NCBI RefSeq assembly: GCF_014836545.1
Contig: NZ_JACSQS010000007.1
Span: 62,001 to 126,000, forward strand
Origin: Stenotrophomonas lacuserhaii
GTDB taxonomy: Bacteria > Pseudomonadota > Gammaproteobacteria > Xanthomonadales > Xanthomonadaceae
Length of the DNA stretch: 64,000 bases
Direction: 5' to 3'
Positions 44,447 to 53,214 of this stretch are shown here, one piece after another. Within the stretch, counting starts at the first letter, position 1. Each line of letters begins with the position of its first letter. The translations under genes were made by a program, and so were the position numbers. The notes below the pieces were generated by a model. It saw only the letters and a list, made by a program, of their open reading frames with translations. It searched no databases and was not told the DNA's origin.

Positions 44447-45364
44447 ATGTCGCATCAACCTGTCTCGCTGATTGGCGTGCCTACCGATATCGGGGCCGGC
44501 GATCGCGGTGCACGCTTGGGCCCCGAAGCGTTGCGCATTGCCGGCCTGGCCGAAGCATTGATTGCCCGCGGCGTGGACGTGCGTGACCTGGGCAACCTGG
44601 ATGGACCGCGCAACCCGTGGACCGCGCCGGTGCAGGGCTACCGGCATCTGGACGAGGTGGTGGAATGGAACCGCGTGCTGATGGAGGCCAGCCTGGCCGA
44701 GCTGCGCGCCGGTCGCATGCCGATCATGCTCGGCGGTGACCATTGCCTGGGCGTCGGTTCGGTTACCGCCGTGGCGCGCTGGTGCCGCGAACAGGGCAAG
44801 CAGCTGCGCCTGTTGTGGCTGGACGCGCACTCGGATTTCAACACCAGCGATGTCACTCCGTCCGGCAACGTCCACGGCATGCCGGTGGCCTGCCTGTGCG
44901 GGCTTGGCCCGGATGCATTGACCCGGCTCGGCGGTGACGCCCCGGCGATCCTGCCCTCGCAGGTGCGCCAGATCGGCATCCGCTCGGTGGATCCGGAAGA
45001 GAAACGGCTGATCAAGACCCACCGCGTGGACGTGTATGACATGCGCTACATCGACGAGGCCGGCATGAAGCGCACGATGGAAGCCGCCCTCGCCGGAATC
45101 GACGACAACACCCACCTGCACGTCAGCTTCGACGTCGATTTCCTCGACCCCAGCATCGCCCCCGGGGTGGGCACGACGGTGCCGGGCGGAGTGAACTACC
45201 GCGAGGCGCAGCTGGTGATGGAAATGATCGCCGACAGCGGGCGCATGGGGTCGCTGGACATCGTCGAACTCAACCCGCTGCTGGACAACCAGAACGCCAC
45301 CGCGAAGCTGGCGGTGGACCTGGTGGAGAGCCTGTTCGGGAAGTCCACGCTGATGCGCGGCTGA
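44447..45364 (+). CDS. rocF: Arginase
   Basis: 305 residues. Hydrolyses L-arginine to ornithine and urea. The binuclear manganese motifs are present: GGDHCLG, DAHSDFN and SFDVDFLDP, plus the N-terminal VPTDIGAGDRGARLGP and EALRIAGL typical of arginases rather than agmatinases. Length is normal. Transcribed away from the roadblock operon with about 235 bases between starts. Confidence 0.95.
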   Translation: MSHQPVSLIGVPTDIGAGDRGARLGPEALRIAGLAEALIARGVDVRDLGNLDGPRNPWTAPVQGYRHLDEVVEWNRVLMEASLAELRAGRMPIMLGGDHCLGVGSVTAVARWCREQGKQLRLLWLDAHSDFNTSDVTPSGNVHGMPVACLCGLGPDALTRLGGDAPAILPSQVRQIGIRSVDPEEKRLIKTHRVDVYDMRYIDEAGMKRTMEAALAGIDDNTHLHVSFDVDFLDPSIAPGVGTTVPGGVNYREAQLVMEMIADSGRMGSLDIVELNPLLDNQNATAKLAVDLVESLFGKSTLMRG

Positions 45365-45506
45365 GGTCCAGTGGCGGCGTCCCGCTGGCCCCACATGAAC
45401 CGATCAACTGCTCGTTCACACTCGCTCCACGCCGTGCGCGCCAGATTGCACCTCACACGGCACGCCCGGGTCGTTCCGGGCGCCGTGACCTGAGAAGGAG
45501 AAGTCG

Positions 45507-45659
45507 ATGAAACGCATTCTTTCCGTACTGCTGCTGGCGCTGTGTACTGCTGGTTCGCTGACTGCCTGCAATACCGTTGCCGGAGCCGGCAAGGACATGC
45601 AGGGAGCAGGCGAGGCCGTCCACGATACGGCCCAGGACTGCAAGGACGGCAAGTGCTGA
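45507..45659 (+). CDS. Entericidin-like lipoprotein 1 (50 aa)
   Basis: AGAAGGAG precedes ATG 45507. A lipoprotein signal ends at LTAC, followed by NTVAGAGKDMQGAGEA and a Cys-containing tail. Entericidins are small bacteriolytic or anti-bacteriolytic lipoproteins acting in envelope stress. The same order, with a close sequence, recurs 67 bases downstream. Confidence 0.85.
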   Translation: MKRILSVLLLALCTAGSLTACNTVAGAGKDMQGAGEAVHDTAQDCKDGKC

Positions 45660-45725
45660 TCAACGGCTCTTTCGCCGTCTGCACCGCGGCCGCGGTGGTT
45701 TTTTAAATCAAACTGGAGAGTCCCT

Positions 45726-45863
45726 ATGAAGCGTGTAATTTCCCTGATGCTGCTGTCGATGTTCTCGGTCGCCATGCTGGCCGGCTGCAATACCGTTGCC
45801 GGTGCCGGCAAGGACGTGCAGGGCGCTGGCGAGAAGGTCGAAGACGCCGCCCGCGGCAACTGA
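45726..45863 (+). CDS. Entericidin-like lipoprotein 2 (45 aa)
   Basis: MKRVISLMLLSMFSVAMLAGC signal with lipobox, then NTVAGAGKDVQGAGEKVED. It shares the NTVAGAGKD block with the protein at 45507 but lacks the Cys tail. The pair resembles an EcnA/EcnB antidote-toxin pair, although which member plays which role cannot be told from sequence. A strong terminator follows. Confidence 0.85.
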   Translation: MKRVISLMLLSMFSVAMLAGCNTVAGAGKDVQGAGEKVEDAARGN

Positions 45864-45888
45864 TCGCGCAAGCGTTTCAGTGATGAAA

Positions 45889-45916
45889 AGGCCGGGATTT
45901 CCCGGCCTTTTTTGTG
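45889..45916 (+). terminator. Terminator after the entericidin genes
   Basis: GGCCGGGA/TCCCGGCC stem followed by TTTTTT. Confidence 0.85.
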
Positions 45917-46045
45917 CCTGCGTGATGGCATCCGTTCAACGAGATGAGCAGTGGTTTCATCTGTACTTGACTGCTGCCCAACATTCGATGACGCATGCTG
46001 CAGATGCGGTAACACATGACGCACTTCATCAAGAGGCCAACGCAC

Positions 46046-46267
46046 ATGAATAAAGACATCATTTCCGGCAAGTGGACCCAGCTCAAGGGCAAGGCCCAGG
46101 TGCAGTGGGGCAAGCTTACCGATGACGACTTCGATGTTGCCGAAGGTAACGCGGAATACTTGGCCGGCCGCGTGCAGGAGCGTTACGGCATTGCCCGCGA
46201 CGAAGCGGACAGGCAGGTCAAGGAGTTCGATTCCTCGCTGCGCAAGGACTACCCGGACTTCAAGTAA
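46046..46267 (+). CDS. csbD: CsbD-family stress protein
   Basis: 73 residues: [20 protein letters not shown] opening with WGKLTDDD, then [19 protein letters not shown], the classical CsbD pattern of small hydrophilic stress-induced proteins. Start at 46046 rather than 46016 because the family begins MNKD. A terminator follows at 46289. Confidence 0.93.
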   Translation: MNKDIISGKWTQLKGKAQVQWGKLTDDDFDVAEGNAEYLAGRVQERYGIARDEADRQVKEFDSSLRKDYPDFK

Positions 46268-46288
46268 GTCGGGCGGTTGAAACCGGTA

Positions 46289-46317
46289 GAAAAACGGGCC
46301 TTCGCGGCCCGTTTTTT
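46289..46317 (+). terminator. Terminator after csbD
   Basis: AACGGGCC/GGCCCGTT stem followed by a run of seven T's. Confidence 0.85.
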
Positions 46318-46333
46318 TATGGTTGATCCAGGC

Positions 46334-47152
46334 TCAGCGACGCGGCGGGTCGGGCACGTACTGATCGGGAAAGGCCTGCGGCTCGCGTTCGGGGACACGC
46401 GCGGGACGATCGAGAACGATCCCACGCGCACGCAGGTTGCGCGCACTGTCGTAGCGAAGCTGGATAACCTGGGCCGGAGCGGACGTCGCGCGTTCGAAGG
46501 CGGTGTCGCGCACCGATGAGGCCTCGCGTTCGCCATGTCCCGTGCCCAGCCGTTGCACCGGCGCCGGCGCGGATTCGGCCATCACCCGTGACTCGCTCCT
46601 GGCGGCATCCTGGGTCGCGGCCGGGGCAGGCGCGGCGCGGCGCGGTGGCGTGGCCGGCCGATGCTCCCAGCGCACGGCATTGGCTTCGTTGAACACCGCG
46701 ATGCCGACCACGCCCAGGTTGTCACCGCGTCCGGTGCGTGCGGCATAACTGTCGCGCGGGCTGCTGAAGACGAACTGCGCCACTTCCTCGTTGGACTTCC
46801 GCCAGCCGGCGATGTCGGTGGTCTGCCAAGGGTTGAGCACGTAGCCGGTCTGGTCGGGAGTGGCCTGCTCGCCGCTGATCGCGTTGATGCCATCCACCGA
46901 AAGCACCACCAGCACGCGTTGCGGGCTGGCATTGCGCAGGCGCACGCTGTAGCGGTGTCCGCGCTCGCCGGGGGTCCAGCGTTGGCCGTCGTGCGCGTAC
47001 TGCGGCAGCCGCCCGCCGGTATCGCGGTCCAGCAGGGTCAGGAACACCGGTCCACTCGCGATCCGCGAGGGCGGTGGGGTGATCATCGGCGGCGCCGGCC
47101 TGAAGCCGGCCAGCAGGGCAACGCTCAACAGGGGCAGCAACAGGCGCTTCAT
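46334..47152 (-). CDS. Exported hypothetical protein, Pro/Ala-rich C-terminal half
   Basis: 272 residues with a signal peptide (MKRLLLPLLSVALLAGFRPA). The first half is compact (LRNASPQRVLVVLSVDGINA, then GDNLGVVGIAVFNEA); the second half is rich in Pro, Ala and Arg and probably unstructured, ending in PDQYVPDPPRR. Probably periplasmic. It converges with csbD and diverges from trpS. No known enzyme motif. Confidence 0.75.
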   Translation of the reverse strand: MKRLLLPLLSVALLAGFRPAPPMITPPPSRIASGPVFLTLLDRDTGGRLPQYAHDGQRWTPGERGHRYSVRLRNASPQRVLVVLSVDGINAISGEQATPDQTGYVLNPWQTTDIAGWRKSNEEVAQFVFSSPRDSYAARTGRGDNLGVVGIAVFNEANAVRWEHRPATPPRRAAPAPAATQDAARSESRVMAESAPAPVQRLGTGHGEREASSVRDTAFERATSAPAQVIQLRYDSARNLRARGIVLDRPARVPEREPQAFPDQYVPDPPRR

Positions 47153-47263
47153 CCGGGTTCTCCACAGCGGGGTCTACAGCGCAAACGCCCGAACGGGGCC
47201 GACGGGGTTGTGCCAGCAAGGGTAAACTGCAGCCGTTCACCGAAGGTTTCCCGTCGAGCAGTC

Positions 47264-48553
47264 ATGACCACCCGAGTCCTTACCGGCATCACCCCCTCCG
47301 GCACCCCGCACCTGGGCAACTATGTCGGCGCCATCCGTCCCGCCATTGCCGCCAGCCGTTCGCAGGGCATCGAGAGCTTCTTCTTCCTGGCCGACCTGCA
47401 CAGCCTGATCAAGGCGCAGGAGCCGGCGCGCACTCAGCGTTCCACGCTGGAAATCGCCGCCAGCTGGCTGGCCTGCGGGCTGGATCCGGAACAGGTGTGG
47501 TTCTACCGGCAGAGCGACATCCCGGAAACCAACGAACTGATGTGGTTCCTGACCGTGGTCGCCAGCAAGGGCATCCTCAACCGTGCGCATGCCTACAAGG
47601 CGGCAATCGACAAGAACGAGGCCGAGGGGCTGGACCCGGACGCCGGCGTGAGCGCCGGGCTGTTCATGTACCCGGTGCTGATGGCCGCCGACATCCTGAT
47701 CTTCAAGGCCAACCGGGTGCCGGTGGGCCGTGATCAGATCCAGCACATCGAGATGGCACGGGACTTTGGCCAGCGCTTCAACCACGTCTACGGCAAGGAG
47801 TACTTCCCGCTGCCGGAGGTGGTGATCGACGAACAGGTCGCTACGCTGGCAGGCCTGGATGGCCGCAAGATGAGCAAGAGCTACAGCAACACCATTCCGT
47901 TGTTCGCCCCGCGCGAAGAGCTGAAAAAGCTGGTGTTCTCCATCCTGACCGATTCGCGTGCGCCGGGTGAGCCGAAGGACACCGAAGGCTCGGCCCTGTT
48001 CCAGATGTACCAGGCGTTCGCCACGCCGGAACAGACCGCCGGCTTTGCCAGGGCTTTCGCCGAGGGCATCGGCTGGGGCGATGCCAAGCAGCAGTTGTTC
48101 GAGCGCATCGATGCCGAACTGTCGCCGCTGCGCGAGCGCTACGAAGCGCTGATGGCCGAACCGGAGAAGATCGAAGCGCTGCTGCGCCGGCGTGGCCAGC
48201 AGTTGCGCGAACAGTACGCGGTGCCGCTGCTGAAGGAGTTGCGCCATGCGGTAGGCCTGCGCGACCTGGCCGACGTGCCGAAGGCGGCGGCGGCCGAACT
48301 GGCCCGCAGCGCACCGCCAGTGTTCAAGCAGTACCGCGAGAAGGACGGCCGGTTCTACTTCAAGCTCACCGACGGCGAAGGCACGTTGCTGGTACAGAGT
48401 GCGGGCTTTGATTCACCGCGCGACGCCGGGCAGCTGATCGCCGTGCTCAAGCAGGCAGAACAGGGCGATGCGCTGCAGAGCGAACTGTTCACGCTGGAAG
48501 CCGAAGTGGACGCCGTGCTGGCCGCCCTGGCCACCCTGCGCGACGCCGGATAA
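47264..48553 (+). CDS. trpS: Tryptophan-tRNA ligase
   Basis: 429 residues from ATG 47264. Charges tRNA-Trp with tryptophan. Class I signatures: GTPHLGNYVGA (HIGH-type) near residue 12 and KMSKSYSN (about 203-210). After the usual body of about 335 residues there is a C-terminal extension (RFYFKLTDGEGTLLVQSAGF) absent from E. coli TrpS; from memory, longer TrpS is usual in Xanthomonadaceae. The 31-bp palindrome follows. Confidence 0.96.
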   Translation: MTTRVLTGITPSGTPHLGNYVGAIRPAIAASRSQGIESFFFLADLHSLIKAQEPARTQRSTLEIAASWLACGLDPEQVWFYRQSDIPETNELMWFLTVVASKGILNRAHAYKAAIDKNEAEGLDPDAGVSAGLFMYPVLMAADILIFKANRVPVGRDQIQHIEMARDFGQRFNHVYGKEYFPLPEVVIDEQVATLAGLDGRKMSKSYSNTIPLFAPREELKKLVFSILTDSRAPGEPKDTEGSALFQMYQAFATPEQTAGFARAFAEGIGWGDAKQQLFERIDAELSPLRERYEALMAEPEKIEALLRRRGQQLREQYAVPLLKELRHAVGLRDLADVPKAAAAELARSAPPVFKQYREKDGRFYFKLTDGEGTLLVQSAGFDSPRDAGQLIAVLKQAEQGDALQSELFTLEAEVDAVLAALATLRDAG

Positions 48554-48563
48554 CGCTCGCGCG

Positions 48564-48632
48564 GGGGTCAGAGTCGGGGGTCAGAGTACTTTTCAGCAGA
48601 CGAAAAGTACTCTGACCCCCGACTCTGACCCC
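48564..48632. repeat. 69-base perfect palindrome (31-bp arms)
   Basis: Arms 48564-48594 and 48602-48632 are exact complements around a 7-base loop, each containing two copies of GGGGTCAGAGT (or its complement). It starts 10 bases after the trpS stop and ends 21 bases before the next gene. It resembles a REP-like or terminator element. Confidence 0.85.
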
Positions 48633-48653
48633 TTTTCAACCGAGGATCTGCTG

Positions 48654-48956
48654 ATGGCCTGGTTGTCGCTGCTGCTGTTCCTGCCCTGGTTCATGCTGCT
48701 CGGCGGGCTGTTCTGGTGCTACCCACGCCAGCCGCGTTGCCTGCGGCGGCGTGCCTTCGATGCGGTCGCGCTGCTGCTTGCCCTGGTGTTGAGCGTGCTT
48801 TCCATGCACTGGGGTTTCCAGTTGGGCCAGGCCCAGCCCGATGCCGGCCCTGTCTGGCCGCAGGTGCTGGCGGTGCTGTATGCCTACGGTGCGTTCCTGG
48901 CGGTGATGGTAGCCGCGCTGCTGCTGCGCCCGCGCTGGCTGCTGCGCGCGCCCTGA
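48654..48956 (+). CDS. Small membrane protein (100 aa)
   Basis: From ATG 48654, three hydrophobic segments: AWLSLLLFLPWFMLLGGLFW, AFDAVALLLALVLSVLSM and VLAVLYAYGAFLAVMVAALL. No known family; the compact gene between trpS and the MBL gene supports it. Confidence 0.75.
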   Translation: MAWLSLLLFLPWFMLLGGLFWCYPRQPRCLRRRAFDAVALLLALVLSVLSMHWGFQLGQAQPDAGPVWPQVLAVLYAYGAFLAVMVAALLLRPRWLLRAP

Positions 48957-49043
48957 CGCGGCCCTCGACCAAAGCCGCATCGAACGCCTTCGCCGGCGCG
49001 CCTACCATGGGTGTCTGTCCTTGATCCTGCCAGGTGTGCGTCG

Positions 49044-49976
49044 ATGACCGCCGATCCCAACATCCACACCATCGATACCGGATTCCAGCGCGTCGACTTC
49101 GACGCGGCCTACCTGGTGGTGGAGAACGGCCGTGCCGCCTTCATCGACTGCGGCACCTCGCTGGCGGTACCGGCGATGCTGCAGGCCCTGGCCGATGCCG
49201 GGCTGGAGCCGCAGGCGGTCGACTGGCTGCTGCTGACTCACGTGCACCTGGACCACGCCGGTGGCGCCGGCACGCTGATGCAGCACCTGCCCAATGCGCG
49301 CGCGGTACTGCATCCGCGCGGTGCGCCGCACATGATCGATCCCGCACGGCTGATCGCCGGTGCCACGGCGGTATACGGCGAGGAGGAAATCGCGCGCAGC
49401 TACGGCCGCATCGAGCCCATTCCGGCCGAACGCGTGGTGGTGGCCGAAGATGGCCAGCGCATCGACCTGGCCGGGCGCGAGCTGGTGCTGATGCACACGC
49501 CCGGCCATGCGCAGCACCATTACTGTGTGTGGGACGCGCGCAGCCGCAGCTGGTTCACCGGCGATACCTTCGGCCTGTCCTACCGCGAACTGGACAGTGC
49601 GCAGGGGGCGTTCATCATCCCCACGTCTTCGCCGGTCCAGTTCGATCCCGAGCCGTTGAAGGATTCCATCCGCCGGATGCTGGCGTACCAGCCCGCTGCC
49701 ATGTACCTCACCCATTACGGGCGGGTGGACGCAGTGGAAGCGCGCGCGGCGGATCTGTTCGAGCAGATCGATGCGATGGTGGCGATCGGGCGCCAGTGCG
49801 ACGGCCGCCCGGACCGTCATCGCCATCTGCTTGCGGCACTGCGCGCGCTGTACCTGGAACGCGCGCTGGCGCATGGCTGTGCGCTGGACCAGGACGCGGT
49901 AGCCGCAGTGCTGGCGATGGACATCGAGCTCAATGCGCAGGGCCTGGCGTGCTGGCTGGACCGCGAACGGCGCTGA
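49044..49976 (+). CDS. MBL-fold metallo-hydrolase
   Basis: 310 residues from ATG 49044 (GGTGTGCGTCG upstream). Metallo-beta-lactamase signature THVHLDHAGG (about residues 66-75), with a later HTPGHAQHH and FTGDTFG for the second metal site. Glyoxalase II-type proteins share this pattern; a C-terminal helical extension follows. Substrate unknown. Confidence 0.9.
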   Translation: MTADPNIHTIDTGFQRVDFDAAYLVVENGRAAFIDCGTSLAVPAMLQALADAGLEPQAVDWLLLTHVHLDHAGGAGTLMQHLPNARAVLHPRGAPHMIDPARLIAGATAVYGEEEIARSYGRIEPIPAERVVVAEDGQRIDLAGRELVLMHTPGHAQHHYCVWDARSRSWFTGDTFGLSYRELDSAQGAFIIPTSSPVQFDPEPLKDSIRRMLAYQPAAMYLTHYGRVDAVEARAADLFEQIDAMVAIGRQCDGRPDRHRHLLAALRALYLERALAHGCALDQDAVAAVLAMDIELNAQGLACWLDRERR

Positions 49977-50044
49977 TCATCCCGCGTCATCGCGCTGTCA
50001 CGTACACTCGGGGCATCCCTGTTTCCTTGTCCCCCCGGTGATCC

Positions 50045-51706
50045 GTGAACCCGATGCGCGTGCTGTTGTTGTCGTCCTGCCTGTTCGTCGGTGGCCTTGC
50101 ACATGCGGCCAATGATCTTCCCGGCGGCGGCATCGATCCGCAGGCGCTGTCGCGCCACGTGCGCGTGCTGGCCTCCGATGAGTTCGAAGGCCGCGCACCG
50201 GCCAGCGAAGGCGAAGAGCGCACGGTGCAATACCTGATCGAGCAGTTCCGCAGCTACGGCCTGCAGCCGGGCGGCGTGGACGGCAGCTGGGTGCAGCCGG
50301 TGCCGCTGGTGCGCGCGCAGCTGGACGGCGCGGCCACCGCCACGCTGTCGCTGAAGGGCGGCAAGCGCACCCTCGCCAACGGCGCGGACGTGACCCTGCA
50401 GAGCCTGCAGCCGCGCGCGCGGGTACAGATCAAGGATGCGCCGCTGGTGTTCATCGGCTATGGCATCGATGCGCCCGAGCGCAGCTGGGACGATTACAAG
50501 GGCGTCGACCTGCGCGGCAAGATCGCGGTGGTGCTGATCAACGACGCCGACTTCGAGACCGACGCACCCGGCGCCTTCGATGGCAAGGCGGTGACCTACT
50601 ACGGCCGCTGGACCTACAAGTTCGAAGAGGCCGCGCGCCGGGGTGCCGAAGGCGTGCTGATCGTGCATGAGACCGCGCCGGCGGCCTATGGCTGGGCCAC
50701 GGTGAAGAGCTCGGGCACCTCGCCGCTGTTCGACATCCAGCGCAGCCAGGATGAAGCCATGGCCCAGCACACACCACTGCGTGGCTGGATGCAGCGCACC
50801 CTGGCCGAGGCGATCTTCGCCGATGCCGGCCTGGATTTCGAGGCGGAAAAGCGCAAGGCGCAGCGCGCCGATTTCAAGCCGGTGCCGCTGGACAACGCCC
50901 GCCTGAGTGCGGCCTTCAAGCTCAAGCGGGAAGAGGTGGTCACCCGCAACGTAGTGGCCAAGCTGCCCGGTGCCGAGCACGGCGACGAGGCGGTGATCTT
51001 CTCTGCCCACTGGGATGCGTTCGGCATCGGCGAGCCTGATGCGAAGGGCGACCGCGTACGACGCGGCGCCATCGACAACGCCACCGGCGTGGCCACGGTG
51101 CTGGAACTGGGCCGGGTCTTCGCCGCTGGCCCGCAGCCGCAGCGTTCGCTGTATTTCGTCGCGCTGACCGCTGAAGAGAAGGGCCTGCTCGGTGCCAGCT
51201 ACTACGCCAAGCACCCGCTGGCACCGCTGGAAAAGACGGCCGCAGTGTTGAACATCGAGATGTTCAGCCCGGATGGCGCGACCCGTGACATCGCCTCGTG
51301 GGGCAAGGGCCGGGTATCGCTGGAAGGCGACCTGGAGCGCGTGGCAAAGGCCCGCGGCCGCGGCTACAGCCCGGATCCGAACCTGGAAGCGGGCTTCTTC
51401 TACCGTGCCGACCACTTCGCGTTCGCCCGCCTGGGCGTACCGGCGATCACCATCGGTCCGGGGCTGGACAAGCTGGACGGTGGCATCGAAGCCGGCCGTG
51501 CGCTGCGCGAGAAATACTTCAAGGACTGCTACCACCAGGCCTGCGATGCATGGACCCCGAGCTGGGACCCGGCCGGCCACGCTGCCGATACATTGCTGGT
51601 CTATGACCTCGGCCTGGAGCTGGCCAACGGCCGCAGCTGGCCGCAGTGGGAAGAAGGCTCGGAGTTCCGCAAGGCGCGCGACGCCAGCGAAACGGCACGC
51701 CGCTGA
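50045..51706 (+). CDS. Exported M28-family metallopeptidase
   Basis: 553 residues from GTG 50045 (ATG 50054 also possible). Signal peptide (LLLSSCLFVGGLAHA), a PA-type inserted domain (KDAPLVFIGYGIDAPE), and zinc-binding M28 motifs: SAHWDAFG, GAIDNATGVATVLELG, ALTAEEKGLLGA and YRADHFAFARLG. Such enzymes are aminopeptidases of the periplasm or medium. A hairpin follows the stop. Confidence 0.92.
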   Translation: MNPMRVLLLSSCLFVGGLAHAANDLPGGGIDPQALSRHVRVLASDEFEGRAPASEGEERTVQYLIEQFRSYGLQPGGVDGSWVQPVPLVRAQLDGAATATLSLKGGKRTLANGADVTLQSLQPRARVQIKDAPLVFIGYGIDAPERSWDDYKGVDLRGKIAVVLINDADFETDAPGAFDGKAVTYYGRWTYKFEEAARRGAEGVLIVHETAPAAYGWATVKSSGTSPLFDIQRSQDEAMAQHTPLRGWMQRTLAEAIFADAGLDFEAEKRKAQRADFKPVPLDNARLSAAFKLKREEVVTRNVVAKLPGAEHGDEAVIFSAHWDAFGIGEPDAKGDRVRRGAIDNATGVATVLELGRVFAAGPQPQRSLYFVALTAEEKGLLGASYYAKHPLAPLEKTAAVLNIEMFSPDGATRDIASWGKGRVSLEGDLERVAKARGRGYSPDPNLEAGFFYRADHFAFARLGVPAITIGPGLDKLDGGIEAGRALREKYFKDCYHQACDAWTPSWDPAGHAADTLLVYDLGLELANGRSWPQWEEGSEFRKARDASETARR

Positions 51707-51713
51707 TCTGGTG

Positions 51714-51735
51714 GGTGACGACCGTTGGTCGTCAC
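51714..51735. terminator. Hairpin between peptidase and permease genes
   Basis: GTGACGACC and GGTCGTCAC with a 3-base loop, between converging genes; probably a bidirectional terminator. Such short GTCGACC-like stems recall Stenotrophomonas SMAG elements. Confidence 0.6.
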
Positions 51736-51750
51736 TCCTTCCGCGCAGCC

Positions 51751-53019
51751 TCAGACCACCGGCGGACCAGGCTGCTTCCAGTGATCGTTGCCAGGCAGCA
51801 GCAGGTTCAACGCGATCGCCACCACCGCGCACAGCGCGATGCCCTTCAGGCCGAAGTCGTCCGGACCGGTGCCGGTGCCGACCAATACGCCGCCGATACC
51901 GAACACCAGCGTTACCGACACGATCACCAGGTTGCGTGCTTCGCCCAGGTCGATCCGGTGGCGGATCAGGGTGTTCATGCCGACCGCGGCGATGGAGCCG
52001 AACAGCAGGCACAGGATGCCGCCCATCACCGGTACCGGGATGCTCTGCAGCAGCGCACCGAACTTGCCGATGAAGGCCAGGCTGATGGCGAAGACCGCCG
52101 CCCAGGTCATGATCTTCGGGTTGTAGTTCTTCGTCAGCATCACCGCGCCGGTGACTTCGGCATAGGTGGTGTTGGGCGGTCCACCGAACAGTCCCGCCGC
52201 GGTGGTCGCCACGCCATCGCCGAACAGGGTGCGGTGCAGGCCGGGCTTCTTCAGGTAGTCGCGCCCGGTGACGCTGCCGACGGCGATCACCCCGCCGATG
52301 TGTTCGATCGCCGGTGCCAGCGCGACCGGCACGATGAACAGGATCGCCTGCCAGTTGAACGCCGGGGCGGTGAACTGTGGCAGGGCAAACCACGGTGCCG
52401 CCGTGATGCGCGCGACATCGACCACGCCGAATGCGAAGGACAGCCCGAAACCCACCAGCACGCCGAACATGATCGGCAGCAGCCGGAACATGCCACGACC
52501 GAACACCGCCACCACCAGCGTGGTCAACAGGGCCGGCATCGAAATCAGCATCGCTGTCTGGTACGGAATCAACTGCGCCCCATCGGCGTCCTTGCCCATG
52601 GCCATGTTGGCGGCGATCGGCGCCATCGCCAGGCCGATCGAGATGATCACCGGGCCGATCACCACTGGCGGTAGCAGCCGGTCGATGAAACCGGTGCCCT
52701 TGATCTTCACTGCCGCGCCCAGGAAGGTGTAGACGAAGCCAGCAGCCATCACCCCGCCCATGGTTTCAGCCAGGCCGAACTGCTGCTTGGCGAGAATGAT
52801 CGGGGTGATGAAAGCGAAGCTGGAAGCCAGGAACACCGGCACCTGGCGGCCGGTCATCAACTGGAACAGCAGCGTGCCCAGCCCGGCGGTGAACAGCGCC
52901 ACGTTCGGGTCCAGCCCGGTGATCAGCGGCATCAGTACCAGCGCGCCGAAGGCCACGAACAGCATCTGCGCACCGGACAGCACCTGGCGCCAGAGCGGGT
53001 CGTTGAATTCATCCTGCAT
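51751..53019 (-). CDS. uraA: Uracil/xanthine permease (UraA type)
   Basis: 422 residues from ATG 53019. NCS2/UraA family transporter with about 14 membrane segments; conserved blocks LFTAGLGTLLFQLMTGRQVP, FAFITPI and EHIGGVIAVGSVTGRDYLKK (the NAT/NCS2 E-H motif region), and GPPNTTYAEVTGAVML. It imports uracil with protons. Converges with the peptidase gene. Confidence 0.93.
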   Translation of the reverse strand: MQDEFNDPLWRQVLSGAQMLFVAFGALVLMPLITGLDPNVALFTAGLGTLLFQLMTGRQVPVFLASSFAFITPIILAKQQFGLAETMGGVMAAGFVYTFLGAAVKIKGTGFIDRLLPPVVIGPVIISIGLAMAPIAANMAMGKDADGAQLIPYQTAMLISMPALLTTLVVAVFGRGMFRLLPIMFGVLVGFGLSFAFGVVDVARITAAPWFALPQFTAPAFNWQAILFIVPVALAPAIEHIGGVIAVGSVTGRDYLKKPGLHRTLFGDGVATTAAGLFGGPPNTTYAEVTGAVMLTKNYNPKIMTWAAVFAISLAFIGKFGALLQSIPVPVMGGILCLLFGSIAAVGMNTLIRHRIDLGEARNLVIVSVTLVFGIGGVLVGTGTGPDDFGLKGIALCAVVAIALNLLLPGNDHWKQPGPPVV

Positions 53020-53214
53020 CGTCGGGAGTTCCAGGGTAGGCGCCGGCAAGCAGTTCGTCGGCAGGGGCGGGTGGATGATATAGGCCTTGTCCGCGCTCCG
53101 CTGGAGACGCGTCGCCAGCATGCGCGGCGCGCCGAAAACAGCATGCCGCGTTCCTGACTGCTGCGCGGCGCCGCAAAGGCCTAGAATCCTCCTTCCCCCG
53201 CACCCTGGTGGCCC

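Noticed and set aside
43724..45394. 556-codon minus-strand frame running through the arginase gene
   Set aside because: Only the part from 44212 to 43724 is the roadblock-like protein; the rest is antisense to arginase, a common effect in GC-rich DNA.
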